Source: Flavobacterium sp. N3904 (GTDB lineage: Bacteria; Bacteroidota; Bacteroidia; Flavobacteriales; Flavobacteriaceae). Taken from it: a stretch of 64,000 nucleotides of DNA. Positions 1 through 7,690 of this stretch are shown piece after piece. Below the pieces are notes generated by a model that saw only the letters and a list, made by a program, of their open reading frames with translations, was not told the DNA's origin and ran no database searches. The DNA lies in assembly GCF_025947305.1 (NCBI RefSeq), contig NZ_CP110009.1, positions 4,071,501 through 4,135,500 of the forward strand, written 5' to 3'. Both the position numbers and the translations under genes were made by a program. Position 1 is the first letter of the stretch; every line of letters begins with the position of its first letter.

Positions 1-165
1 CGCAGAATGGAATTGGTATACGAATCAATTACCAACAGCATCGAAAAGATGGCCGAGCGTTTGCACAATGTCCTTATTGAGAACAATGAAGAGGAAGAAC
101 ACAAAAAGGACGAAATCTATAAAATTCATAAAATCGAAGAAGAACAAAACACTAAGATTGTTTAA
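1..165 (+). CDS. C-terminal fragment of an unidentified protein
   Basis: The first reading frame is open from base 1 to the TAA at 163-165 and encodes 54 residues; the start lies outside the window. The fragment is predicted helical and very charged, ending in a run rich in Glu, Lys and Ile, with no cysteine or recognisable motif. Such a tail suits a coiled or disordered C-terminus. The next gene starts about 75 bases downstream on the same strand. I cannot name the family from this piece. Confidence 0.6.
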   Translation, partial: RRMELVYESITNSIEKMAERLHNVLIENNEEEEHKKDEIYKIHKIEEEQNTKIV

Positions 166-241
166 TTTTTAATTTTATTATGGATTCTGCTGCATAGAAA
201 ACAGTTTTCGTTTATCTATAAATTTACTGGAATTGTAAAAA

Positions 242-691
242 ATGAAAATCGAAAAAGCAAACAGTAATGACAATGAAATTTTGACTGAAATAACTAAAAG
301 GTCAAAAGCCTATTGGGGATATTCTGAAGAACAAATTTTACAATGGAATGACAATCTTACCATTTCAAAAGATTATATCGAAACCAATTTTACATTCAAA
401 TTAGTAAGTGACACTAAAGTTATTGGTTACTATTCTTATGTCATTGAAGGAGAAAAGAATGTAAAATTGGATAACTTGTTCCTATTACCTGAATATATTG
501 GAAAAGGATTTGGAAAATATTTAGTCGATGATTTTTTGAAACGAATGAGAAATGAAAATTTCGAAAAAATACTACTCGATTCAGAACCATACGCAGAAGC
601 ATTTTATCTTAAATTTGGATTTAAAAAAATTGGAGAATTTGAAACTTCAATAAAAAATAGGTTTATGCCAATTTTGGAAATGAATCTTTAA
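242..691 (+). CDS. GNAT family N-acetyltransferase
   Basis: A 149-residue single-domain protein of usual GNAT length, expected to transfer an acetyl group from acetyl-CoA to an amine. The acetyl-CoA pyrophosphate loop is visible as IGKGFGK at residues 86-92, following a beta strand ending NLFLLPEY. The C-terminal AFYLKFGF (residues 120-127) is the usual GNAT motif B. The substrate cannot be told from sequence; the protein lacks a signal peptide and should be cytoplasmic. It stands alone, with about 150 bases separating it from murQ. Confidence 0.85.
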   Translation: MKIEKANSNDNEILTEITKRSKAYWGYSEEQILQWNDNLTISKDYIETNFTFKLVSDTKVIGYYSYVIEGEKNVKLDNLFLLPEYIGKGFGKYLVDDFLKRMRNENFEKILLDSEPYAEAFYLKFGFKKIGEFETSIKNRFMPILEMNL

Positions 692-803
692 AATTGAACC
701 AAATATTAACTACTACCAAAAATCACTTGAATAAATTGATATTTAATTAACACAATCCATTACATTTTTCTTTTATCAGAGAATAGTAAGTTTTAAAATT
801 CCC

Positions 804-811
804 TAACTTTG
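804..811 (+). promoter_or_regulatory. Bacteroidota-type -7 box for murQ
   Basis: TAACTTTG matches the TAnnTTTG -7 element of the Bacteroidota primary sigma factor. It lies 37 bases before the murQ ATG. No convincing TTG -33 element sits at the usual distance, so support is from the -7 box and position only. Confidence 0.5.
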
Positions 812-847
812 CGAAGCTGCAAAAGTTGTCAATTTTAAAACAAAACA

Positions 848-1663
848 ATGACCTTTACCAAAACTACGGAACAATCTTCCAAATACGAACATTTAGAAAA
901 AATGTCCGTTCAAGAATTACTTACAAATATCAATCGAGAAGACCAAACTGTCCCTCATGCTGTTGAAAAAGCGTTACCACAAATAGAAAAATTGGTTGCC
1001 GAAATTGTTTCCAAAATGAAATTGGGTGGACGATTATTCTACATAGGAGCTGGAACTTCTGGTCGTTTGGGAATCTTGGATGCTTCCGAATGTCCTCCCA
1101 CTTTTGGAGTTCCTTTTGATTTGGTTGTTGGAATCATCGCAGGTGGAGACACTGCGATTCGCAAAGCCGTAGAAAATGCCGAAGACAATGCCACACAAGC
1201 TTGGATTGACTTACAGGCGTTTGATGTAAATGAAAATGATGTTGTAGTAGGAATCGCAGCTTCGGGAACAACTCCGTATGTTATTGGAGGCTTACAGGCC
1301 TGTAACGAGAAAAAAATTAGTACCGGAAGTATTTCCTGCAATGCTGGAAGTCCGCTTTCGCAAACAGCAAAATTCCCGATCGAAGTTATAGTGGGACCAG
1401 AATTTGTAACAGGAAGTTCAAGAATGAAAGCCGGAACTGCACAAAAATTGGTTCTGAATATGATTACGACTGCCACGATGATTCAGCTTGGAAAAGTGAA
1501 AGGCAACAAAATGGTCGATATGCAATTGAGCAACAGCAAACTGGTAGATCGCGGCGTAAAAATGATAATGGGAGAAATCCCAGTTACCTACGAACAAGGT
1601 TCCGAATTGTTAAAAACACACGGAAGCGTGAGAAAAGCAGTTGATTTTTACAATAACAAATAG
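848..1663 (+). CDS. murQ: N-acetylmuramic acid 6-phosphate etherase (MurQ)
   Basis: MurQ cleaves the lactyl ether of N-acetylmuramic acid 6-phosphate, giving GlcNAc-6-phosphate and D-lactate in peptidoglycan recycling. The 271-residue protein has a SIS sugar-phosphate isomerase fold. Residues 65-87 hold the family signature, including GAGTSGRLG at 67-75 and the DASECPPTFG segment with the catalytic-type Glu81. The second signature (NKMVDMQLSNSKLVDR) lies near residues 220-235. It is shorter than E. coli MurQ (about 298), lacking part of the C-terminal region. No murP/PTS or nagA neighbour is present, so uptake must be encoded elsewhere. Confidence 0.95.
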   Translation: MTFTKTTEQSSKYEHLEKMSVQELLTNINREDQTVPHAVEKALPQIEKLVAEIVSKMKLGGRLFYIGAGTSGRLGILDASECPPTFGVPFDLVVGIIAGGDTAIRKAVENAEDNATQAWIDLQAFDVNENDVVVGIAASGTTPYVIGGLQACNEKKISTGSISCNAGSPLSQTAKFPIEVIVGPEFVTGSSRMKAGTAQKLVLNMITTATMIQLGKVKGNKMVDMQLSNSKLVDRGVKMIMGEIPVTYEQGSELLKTHGSVRKAVDFYNNK

Positions 1664-1697
1664 AAAATAGTTTTTAGTAAAACTTTAAAATATAAAA

Positions 1698-1916
1698 ATG
1701 GCAAATAAAGAACACCTTGCAAAAGGAATAAAATATTTAACGGGCGCTTTACCGCTTATGTTCATTGGACCATCTGTGATTTATAATGCATTTATGAATC
1801 AAAAAAATGACTGGCATTATTTGGTTTTGGCCATTGGAATCATTGCTTGTCTTGGTTCAATGTTTTTAATGTTTGTGGGTTTGAAAATAATAATGAAAGG
1901 CATATTTAACGACTAA
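1698..1916 (+). CDS. Small two-helix membrane protein (DUF6095-like)
   Basis: A 72-residue protein with two predicted transmembrane helices, roughly residues 13-33 and 41-65, and a Lys-containing N-terminus. It fits the small flavobacterial DUF6095 family found downstream of murQ. It starts 34 bases after the murQ stop on the same strand and may be co-transcribed. No catalytic motif is present and the function is unknown; family assignment is from memory of the pattern, not a search. Confidence 0.65.
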   Translation: MANKEHLAKGIKYLTGALPLMFIGPSVIYNAFMNQKNDWHYLVLAIGIIACLGSMFLMFVGLKIIMKGIFND

Positions 1917-1942
1917 TTTGTATCTTTACAAAAAATGAAATT

Positions 1943-2173
1943 ATGGATATTCAAGCCGAAATAAACTGGATTCATCAAGAAATCGACAAAGTAAAAGACC
2001 CAACTTTTATAGAAAAAATGAAACATCTGTTGCAGTCTATCAATTCTACTTCGGAAGACACAGACCTTGAATACAATCTTGATATTGATAATGCATTGGA
2101 AAGTATTAAAGACGGACGTTTTTATTCAGAAGAAGAAGCTAAAGAAATTTCGAAAAAATGGGGAAGAAAATAA
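1943..2173 (+). CDS. Putative antitoxin of a ParE-like TA pair
   Basis: A 76-residue, acidic, mostly helical protein. It contains no obvious ribbon-helix-helix or HTH signature, so it is not a typical ParD. The identification rests on context: its last 16 bases overlap the start of a ParE/RelE-fold toxin gene (ATG at 2158 within this frame), the usual coupling of antitoxin before toxin. The C-terminal part, with SEEEAKEISKKWG, resembles tails of flavobacterial antitoxins annotated beside RelE/ParE toxins. Confidence 0.65.
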   Translation: MDIQAEINWIHQEIDKVKDPTFIEKMKHLLQSINSTSEDTDLEYNLDIDNALESIKDGRFYSEEEAKEISKKWGRK

Positions 2174-2472
2174 TCTGGTCTTATGATGCATTAGAACAAT
2201 TGGAGGACATTCATTTTTATATTTTTTTTGAAAGTAAATCAATACGTATTGCAGATAAAGTAACTGACACTATCTTCGAAAGTACCGAAATCCTTAAAAC
2301 TAACACAGAAATTTACAAACTCGACAAACAAAAAATCAATAACGACGGGAGTTTTAGAGTTTATTACATTTTCAACTATAGTATTTCTTACCGAATTACT
2401 GATAGTTCCATTCAAATTCTCCGTGTGAGACATACTGCACGCAAATCCAAAAAACTCCCATGGAAGACCTGA
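2158..2472 (+). CDS. Type II toxin, RelE/ParE family
   Basis: A 104-residue protein of the RelE/ParE toxin fold. The N-terminal helix pattern (DALEQLEDIHFYI, residues 9-21) is characteristic of ParE-type members, followed by an ISYRI strand and a late RVRHTARKS basic segment where toxin family members end. ParE proteins poison DNA gyrase whereas RelE proteins cut mRNA; the ALxxLEDI helix favours ParE, but the target is inference. The gene overlaps the antitoxin by 16 bases and a pentapeptide-repeat gene starts 13 bases before its end, so three reading frames are interlocked. Confidence 0.8.
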   Translation: MGKKIIWSYDALEQLEDIHFYIFFESKSIRIADKVTDTIFESTEILKTNTEIYKLDKQKINNDGSFRVYYIFNYSISYRITDSSIQILRVRHTARKSKKLPWKT

Positions 2473-3032
2473 TACACATTCAAAAAACATTTGACAAAGT
2501 CATATACATTGACAAAAAAATAAACAATCGCGAATTTGAGGATTGCATTTTCAAAAACTGTGATTTTTCGAATAGCGATTTTTCGAACAATACTTTTATG
2601 GATTGTGAATTTATAGATTGCAATTTATCAATGACCAGCTTATCAGGAACAAGTTTAAAAACGGTAAGTTTCAAGAACTGCAAACTTTTGGGAATTCAAT
2701 TTCAATCGTGTCAGGATTTTTTATTTAACGTGTACTTTCAAGATTGCATTTTGGATTATAGTTCTTTTGCGAATAAAAAAATGCCAAAGACCAAATTCAA
2801 TTCCTGTTCGATTAAAGAAGTTACTTTTATAGGAACCAATTTAACCCAATCGGTTTTTGAAAACTGTAATTTGGATAATGCCATTTTTAACGATACTCTT
2901 TTGGCTGGTGTCGATTTCACAACAGCTTATAATTATAAAATAGATCCCGAATTCAACCCGATGAAAAAAGCCAAATTTTCGAGTCAGGGAATCGTTGGGC
3001 TTTTGGACAAATATGATATAAAAATTGAATAA
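2460..3032 (+). CDS. Pentapeptide-repeat protein, Qnr-like
   Basis: 190 residues built from tandem A(D/N)LXX-type five-residue units with central Phe or Leu, for example FENCNLDNAIF, running from about residue 24 to 155. Such repeats fold into a right-handed quadrilateral beta helix. The C-terminal tail (IDPEFNPMKKAKFS, then a short helix ending in IKIE) resembles the end of Qnr/MfpA proteins, which mimic DNA and protect gyrase and topoisomerase IV. The start overlaps the ParE-like toxin gene by 13 bases, pointing to translational coupling. Gyrase binding is inference. Confidence 0.8.
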   Translation: MEDLIHIQKTFDKVIYIDKKINNREFEDCIFKNCDFSNSDFSNNTFMDCEFIDCNLSMTSLSGTSLKTVSFKNCKLLGIQFQSCQDFLFNVYFQDCILDYSSFANKKMPKTKFNSCSIKEVTFIGTNLTQSVFENCNLDNAIFNDTLLAGVDFTTAYNYKIDPEFNPMKKAKFSSQGIVGLLDKYDIKIE

Positions 3033-3034
3033 TC

Positions 3035-3610
3035 ATGAACGCAACCACATCTTATCTTGAAAGTGTAAAAAAGCAGTTTCTCTACTATAAAATGTTGGGA
3101 GAAAAGGCAATGGAGCAGTTGGAGCCAGAACAACTTTTTGTTGCTGTAAACGATGACACCAATAGTATTGCCGTGATTGTAAAACACCTTTCAGGGAATA
3201 TGTTATCACGCTGGACCGATTTCCTAACCACAGATGGCGAAAAAGAAACGAGAAACCGCGATGCCGAATTTGAAAATGATTTACAGACCAAAGAGCAAGT
3301 TTTGATTTTATGGAATTCTGGTTGGGAATGCTTTCTAGGAGCTTTGGACAGTTTACATCCCGAGCAACTTTCGGAGATAATTTATATCAGGAATGAAGGA
3401 CATACGGTTATTGAAGCCATCAACAGGCAATTGGCTCATTATCCATACCATGTTGGACAAATAGTTTTTTATGCCAAACAACTGAAAAATAGTGAATGGA
3501 ATAGTTTGTCAATTCCAAAAAATAAATCGAAAAATTATAACGCTGAAAAATTTGCACAAGAGAAATCAATCAAAAATTTTACCGAAGAAGAATTTAGACG
3601 ATTGAAATAA
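3035..3610 (+). CDS. DUF1572 / DinB-fold protein
   Basis: A 191-residue protein of the DinB-like four-helix superfamily. Three histidines typical of the metal site are visible: His51 (VKHLSGNM), His135 and His139 (AHYPYHVGQI). This matches the DUF1572 branch, possibly metal-dependent enzymes using a low-molecular-weight thiol; no reaction is known for this branch. The gene begins two bases after the pentapeptide-repeat stop codon, so it is probably co-transcribed with the toxin cluster. Length agrees with the family. Confidence 0.75.
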   Translation: MNATTSYLESVKKQFLYYKMLGEKAMEQLEPEQLFVAVNDDTNSIAVIVKHLSGNMLSRWTDFLTTDGEKETRNRDAEFENDLQTKEQVLILWNSGWECFLGALDSLHPEQLSEIIYIRNEGHTVIEAINRQLAHYPYHVGQIVFYAKQLKNSEWNSLSIPKNKSKNYNAEKFAQEKSIKNFTEEEFRRLK

Positions 3611-3793
3611 TAAATACACGAATCACATTGCCCCAGATGATAGTGAAAACCCCACAGAACTAAACCTTATTTTTTCTTGTCACAAAAGAGCGACCAACGG
3701 AAGCTCCTTTTATGACATTAGAAAAAAAAGGATAGACCGAGGAGTTGTAACGGACAGCTGGAAAAGGCACAAATGAAAAAACAATATACACAA

Positions 3794-4168
3794 ATGAAAA
3801 AATTAATACTGCTCTCTCCTTTATTGCTGTTAATGTCCTGCTATGATGTAGAGCGCAACTGCAAGGACTTCAAAACCGGAAAATTTAAGTTTGAATACGA
3901 AATTGATGGAGTTAAAAAAACGACGGTTTTTGAACGCAACGATAGTATTGAAATTGAGACTTTTGAAGGAAAAACAGATACTTCGACTGTTCGTTGGGTG
4001 AATGATTGCGAGTATGTTTTGCAAAAAAAACATCCAAAAAACAAGTCTGAAGAGAAAGCTATTGACATGAAAATTTTGACAACTTCAAAAAATTCGTATA
4101 CCTTTGAATTTGGAATGATTGGCGTTGACAAGAAGCACAAAGGAACAGTTATCAAGATTGCAGATTAG
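3794..4168 (+). CDS. Small putative lipoprotein
   Basis: I start this at 3794 because the encoded MKKLILLSPLLLLMSC is a perfect lipoprotein signal with lipobox Cys16; an in-frame ATG at 3773 would add only seven residues before it. The mature part of about 108 residues is rich in beta-strand patterns and Lys/Thr, with two more cysteines. It resembles small flavobacterial lipoproteins sometimes mislabelled as DNA topoisomerase IV in databases. The function is unknown. It lies between the DUF1572 gene and terC. Confidence 0.6.
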   Translation: MKKLILLSPLLLLMSCYDVERNCKDFKTGKFKFEYEIDGVKKTTVFERNDSIEIETFEGKTDTSTVRWVNDCEYVLQKKHPKNKSEEKAIDMKILTTSKNSYTFEFGMIGVDKKHKGTVIKIAD

Positions 4169-4217
4169 AAAATTCAGATTACAAAAACAAATAATTTAAA
4201 CCCCATAATAAAATAGA

Positions 4218-4994
4218 ATGGAAGTATTTTTGAACCCAGATGCATGGATTGCCTTATTGACATTGACCTTTCTTGAAATTGTTTTAGGTATTGACAACAT
4301 CATTTTTATCTCTATTGCAACTGGAAAATTACCAATTGATGACCGCAAAAAAGCGACCAAAGTCGGAATGTTTTTGGCCATGTTTATGCGAATTGCTCTT
4401 TTGTTTGGTATCAATTTTTTAACCCAAATGAAAAAACCTTGGTTTACAATTGATTGGAGTTGGTTGCATGCAGGAATCACAGGGCAAAGTGTCATTTTGT
4501 TATTGGGGGGGCTATTCTTAATTTATAAAAGCACCAATGAAATTCGCGAAAAAGTAGATGAAAAAGGGCATGAAGAAAAAGAATTGGGTAAAGCTGCCGC
4601 AAAATCTTTTCAAAATGTAATTCTGCAAATTATAATGATTGATTTGGTTTTCTCTTTTGACAGTATTTTGACTGCTGTGGGGATGACAAACGGAGTAGAA
4701 GGAGCATTAATCATCATGATTACTGCTGTGGTAATTTCTGTTTTGATTATGATGCAATTTGCAGTTCCAGTCGGAAATTTTGTCAACAAACATCCATCGA
4801 TTCAAATTTTAGGGTTGTCGTTTTTGATTTTAATTGGATTCATGCTATTGACTGAAAGTGCCCATTTGGCCAACGCCCTTATTTTTGGTAGCCATGTGAC
4901 ACCAGTGCCAAAAGGGTATTTATACTTTGCCATTTCGTTCTCTTTATTTGTAGAAATATTAAATATGAAAATGACCAAAAAGAAAAAATCATAA
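4218..4994 (+). CDS. TerC family integral membrane protein
   Basis: A 258-residue protein with about seven hydrophobic helices. The two TerC signatures are present: FLEIVLGIDNIIFISI near the N-terminus and DLVFSFDSILTAVGM near residue 145, each with the acidic residues thought to bind a metal inside the membrane. TerC-family proteins are linked to tellurite resistance and to manganese or calcium handling at the inner membrane. No ter operon genes lie nearby, so a general metal-efflux role is more likely. A strong terminator follows directly. Confidence 0.9.
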   Translation: MEVFLNPDAWIALLTLTFLEIVLGIDNIIFISIATGKLPIDDRKKATKVGMFLAMFMRIALLFGINFLTQMKKPWFTIDWSWLHAGITGQSVILLLGGLFLIYKSTNEIREKVDEKGHEEKELGKAAAKSFQNVILQIIMIDLVFSFDSILTAVGMTNGVEGALIIMITAVVISVLIMMQFAVPVGNFVNKHPSIQILGLSFLILIGFMLLTESAHLANALIFGSHVTPVPKGYLYFAISFSLFVEILNMKMTKKKKS

Positions 4995-5009
4995 TAGGAT
5001 TCAAAAGAG

Positions 5010-5043
5010 TCCAGTTACTGGAAAGTAGCTGGATTTTTTTTTT
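5010..5043 (+). terminator. Rho-independent terminator of the terC gene
   Basis: A 9-bp stem (5010-5018 with 5025-5033, one G-T wobble) with a 6-base loop is followed by ten T residues. It begins 16 bases after the TerC stop codon. Confidence 0.85.
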
Positions 5044-5070
5044 AAATAAATTTATTATCATACCAATAAA

Positions 5071-6990
5071 ATGAAAAATACCATTTCGCATAGAGTTGCT
5101 GATTTTTTAAAAAGCTTCCCTCCTTTTACTTTTTTAAATCAAAAAGATATTGAAGTCCTTTCGGAACAAATATCGATTATCTACAAAGAAAAAGACAGTG
5201 TGATTTTTGCCGAAAATGAAGAAACACATAGCTCTTTTTATGTAGTTCACAAAGGAGCTGTTGCATTGAGAAAAGGTCAAAAAACTGACATATTAGACAT
5301 GTGTGACGAAGGCGACGTGTTCGGATTGAGACCGCTCATTGCCAACGAAAATTACAAAATGGAGGCCAGAACTTATGAAGAAAGTATTCTTTACGCCATT
5401 CCAATTGCGATTTTCAGGCCATATGCGCTGGAGAACAAAGATGTTGGCAATTTTTTGATTCAAAGTTTTGCATCCAATACCCGAAATCCATATTCTAAAA
5501 GTCACAGAGGAAAACTGTACGGAGAAACTTTAGCTGGAGAAATTTTGGATACCGATACCAAATTATTCGACATTCAGCCCGTAAAATATTCTAAAAAAAT
5601 AGTCACTTGTTCGTCTATCACTACGGCAAAAGCGATAGCTGAAATGATGACCAAAAAAAATGTAGGAGCAATACTCGTTGTGGAAGACAAACTGCCCATT
5701 GGAATTATCACCGATAAAGATTTAAGGAACAAAATTGTAACTGGTCAATATCCCATCACAACAGCAGCATCTGTGATAATGACAACGCCTGTTATTACCT
5801 ATCCCAAAAAACTGACCACAACACAAGCACAAATGGCCATGATGAAAAGTAACATCAGCCATATATGTCTTACTAAAGATGGTACTCCAAATACTAAAGC
5901 AGTCGGCATCCTTTCCAAACACGATGTAATGGTTTCATTGGGAAATAATCCGGCTGTATTGATAAAAGCAGTAAAAAGAGCCAAAAAATACAAAGATATA
6001 AAACCCATACGAACCAGTATCATGCATTTGTTGCAAGGTTATTTGGATCAAAATATTCCAATAACGCTCACTTCAAAAATTATCACTGAACTGAACGATG
6101 TTTGCATTCAACAAGTTATCGAAATAGCATTAAAAAAAATGAGTACTCCGCCTCCCACTAAATTTGCATGGTTAGCAATGGGAAGTCAAGGGCGTAGCGA
6201 GCAATTATTGCAAACCGATCAGGATAATGCCTTAGTATATGAAGATGTTCCAGAAGAATTAAAAGAGAAAACAAAAAAATATTTCTTGGAATTGGCCACT
6301 CATGTCAACAAAGGATTATTTGAAATTGGATATGATTATTGCCCTGCCGAAATGATGGCGTCAAACCCTAAGTGGTGCTTAAGCCTTGGCGAATGGAAAA
6401 AACTCGTACACCATTGGATAACAAATACCGGAAAAGAAGAAGTATTATTGTCTTTCATATTTTTTGATTACAGCCTCACTTATGGTGATAGTGAACTTGT
6501 AAACAAACTGTCCGATTATATTTTGGAAAATATAAAAGCAAACCCCGTATTCTACCTTCATTTGGTAAGCGGTGCTTTGCAAAGTCCCTCTCCTACTGGT
6601 TTCTTTAGAGATTTTTTATTGGAACAAGACGGTGCAAACAAAGATTTCTTTGACATTAAAAGAAGAGCTCTAATGCCTTTGAGCGATGCCGCAAGAGTAT
6701 TGATTTTATCCCATGCCGTAAAATCCATCAGTAATACCCCAGAACGATTTGAAAAACTGGCAGAACTGGAACCTCAAAATAGAGAATTGTATTTGGCCTG
6801 TTCCTATTCCTACCGAGCTTTATTGAAATTTAGAACAAAACAAGGACTTTTGCATAATGATTCCGGTCAATACATTGCCTTGGAACATTTAACCAAATTA
6901 GAAAAAATAAAGCTCAAAAGTACTTTTAAAACCATCAAAGAAATACAAGAAATTATTTCCATACGTTTTAATCCATCAAATATATTGTAA
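5071..6990 (+). CDS. cNMP-binding / CBS / DUF294 nucleotidyltransferase-like protein
   Basis: A 639-residue cytoplasmic protein with three parts. Residues about 15-130 form a cyclic-nucleotide-binding fold, residues about 165-290 a CBS-domain pair (two IxTxxDL/xSKHDV-like ends), and residues 360-640 a DUF294 module. The DUF294 module carries GSQGRSE (371-377) and the DQD acidic pair (383-385) of a nucleotidyltransferase active site. Relatives include GlnD-like signalling proteins, but the substrate is unknown. The next gene, a DEDDh exonuclease, begins within 50 bases; the same pairing is recurrent in other bacteria, implying a shared role. Confidence 0.88.
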   Translation: MKNTISHRVADFLKSFPPFTFLNQKDIEVLSEQISIIYKEKDSVIFAENEETHSSFYVVHKGAVALRKGQKTDILDMCDEGDVFGLRPLIANENYKMEARTYEESILYAIPIAIFRPYALENKDVGNFLIQSFASNTRNPYSKSHRGKLYGETLAGEILDTDTKLFDIQPVKYSKKIVTCSSITTAKAIAEMMTKKNVGAILVVEDKLPIGIITDKDLRNKIVTGQYPITTAASVIMTTPVITYPKKLTTTQAQMAMMKSNISHICLTKDGTPNTKAVGILSKHDVMVSLGNNPAVLIKAVKRAKKYKDIKPIRTSIMHLLQGYLDQNIPITLTSKIITELNDVCIQQVIEIALKKMSTPPPTKFAWLAMGSQGRSEQLLQTDQDNALVYEDVPEELKEKTKKYFLELATHVNKGLFEIGYDYCPAEMMASNPKWCLSLGEWKKLVHHWITNTGKEEVLLSFIFFDYSLTYGDSELVNKLSDYILENIKANPVFYLHLVSGALQSPSPTGFFRDFLLEQDGANKDFFDIKRRALMPLSDAARVLILSHAVKSISNTPERFEKLAELEPQNRELYLACSYSYRALLKFRTKQGLLHNDSGQYIALEHLTKLEKIKLKSTFKTIKEIQEIISIRFNPSNIL

Positions 6991-7033
6991 TGGAAAATTT
7001 ATTTATACAGATTAAAACATTGGGAACTTTTTT

Positions 7034-7657
7034 TTGGATTTTTTCAAAAAAAAACCGATTGATGAATCACTTTTAAAATCTGTTGAAAGTACTCGTTTTG
7101 TAGTTTTGGATACAGAAACAACCGGTTTTGATTACGACAATGACCGAATACTTTGCATAGGTGCCATCACTTTACAAAACGGAGTAATTGCAATTCCTGA
7201 GAGCTTTGAAATTTACATACACCAAGATCATTACGATAAAAACAGCGCCCAAATTCATGGCATTTTGAAAGATTGGGTTATGAACAAGCCCACAGAATTA
7301 GAAGCATTACAACAATTTTTGACTTTTTTGGGAGATGCCATTATCATTGCGCATCACACCATATTTGATATAACAATGATTAATCGTGCACTTGAACGAA
7401 ATGGACTCCCAATTCTAACTAATAAAACATTGGACACGGCATATCTTTATAAAAAAACACTGATAATGTCCAACTTATTGGAACGCAAGGAAAAATACGC
7501 CTTGGATGATCTCGCCGATAAATTTGATATCTCCAAGAAAGACCGCCATACCGCAATGGGTGATGCTTATATTACTGCAATTGCTTTCTTGAAAATTGTA
7601 AAAAAATTAAAAGATTTAAAAGGTAAGACCGAATTTACTTTAAGAGATTTGTTTTGA
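7034..7657 (+). CDS. 3'-5' exonuclease, DnaQ/DEDDh family
   Basis: A 207-residue exonuclease of the DNA polymerase III epsilon type. It carries motif I LDTETTGF (Asp26, Glu28), a middle HHTIFD motif with the second Asp, and a late HTAMGDAY motif giving the catalytic His and Asp. It presumably removes nucleotides from DNA or RNA 3' ends in the cytoplasm. The start is unusual: in this frame the only candidates are TTG at 7034 or ATT at 7019, while an ATG overlapping the previous stop (6990) is out of frame and separated by a poly-T run. A one-base indel there would join them. Confidence 0.85.
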   Translation: MDFFKKKPIDESLLKSVESTRFVVLDTETTGFDYDNDRILCIGAITLQNGVIAIPESFEIYIHQDHYDKNSAQIHGILKDWVMNKPTELEALQQFLTFLGDAIIIAHHTIFDITMINRALERNGLPILTNKTLDTAYLYKKTLIMSNLLERKEKYALDDLADKFDISKKDRHTAMGDAYITAIAFLKIVKKLKDLKGKTEFTLRDLF

Positions 7658-7663
7658 TAAAAA

Positions 7664-7685
7664 AAAAGCTCCAAAAGGAGCTTTT
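7664..7685. terminator. Bidirectional terminator between the exonuclease gene and parC
   Basis: A 9-bp perfect stem, AAAAGCTCC with GGAGCTTTT, and a 4-base loop lie between two convergent genes. On the minus strand it is followed by a long T tract and starts just past the parC stop, so it is the likely parC terminator. On the plus strand the T tract is short but could still end the exonuclease transcript. Confidence 0.85.
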
Positions 7686-7690
7686 AAATT

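Noticed and set aside
1039..1476. 145-residue reading frame on the minus strand within murQ
   Set aside because: It is antisense to a well-supported enzyme gene and its translation has no family features.
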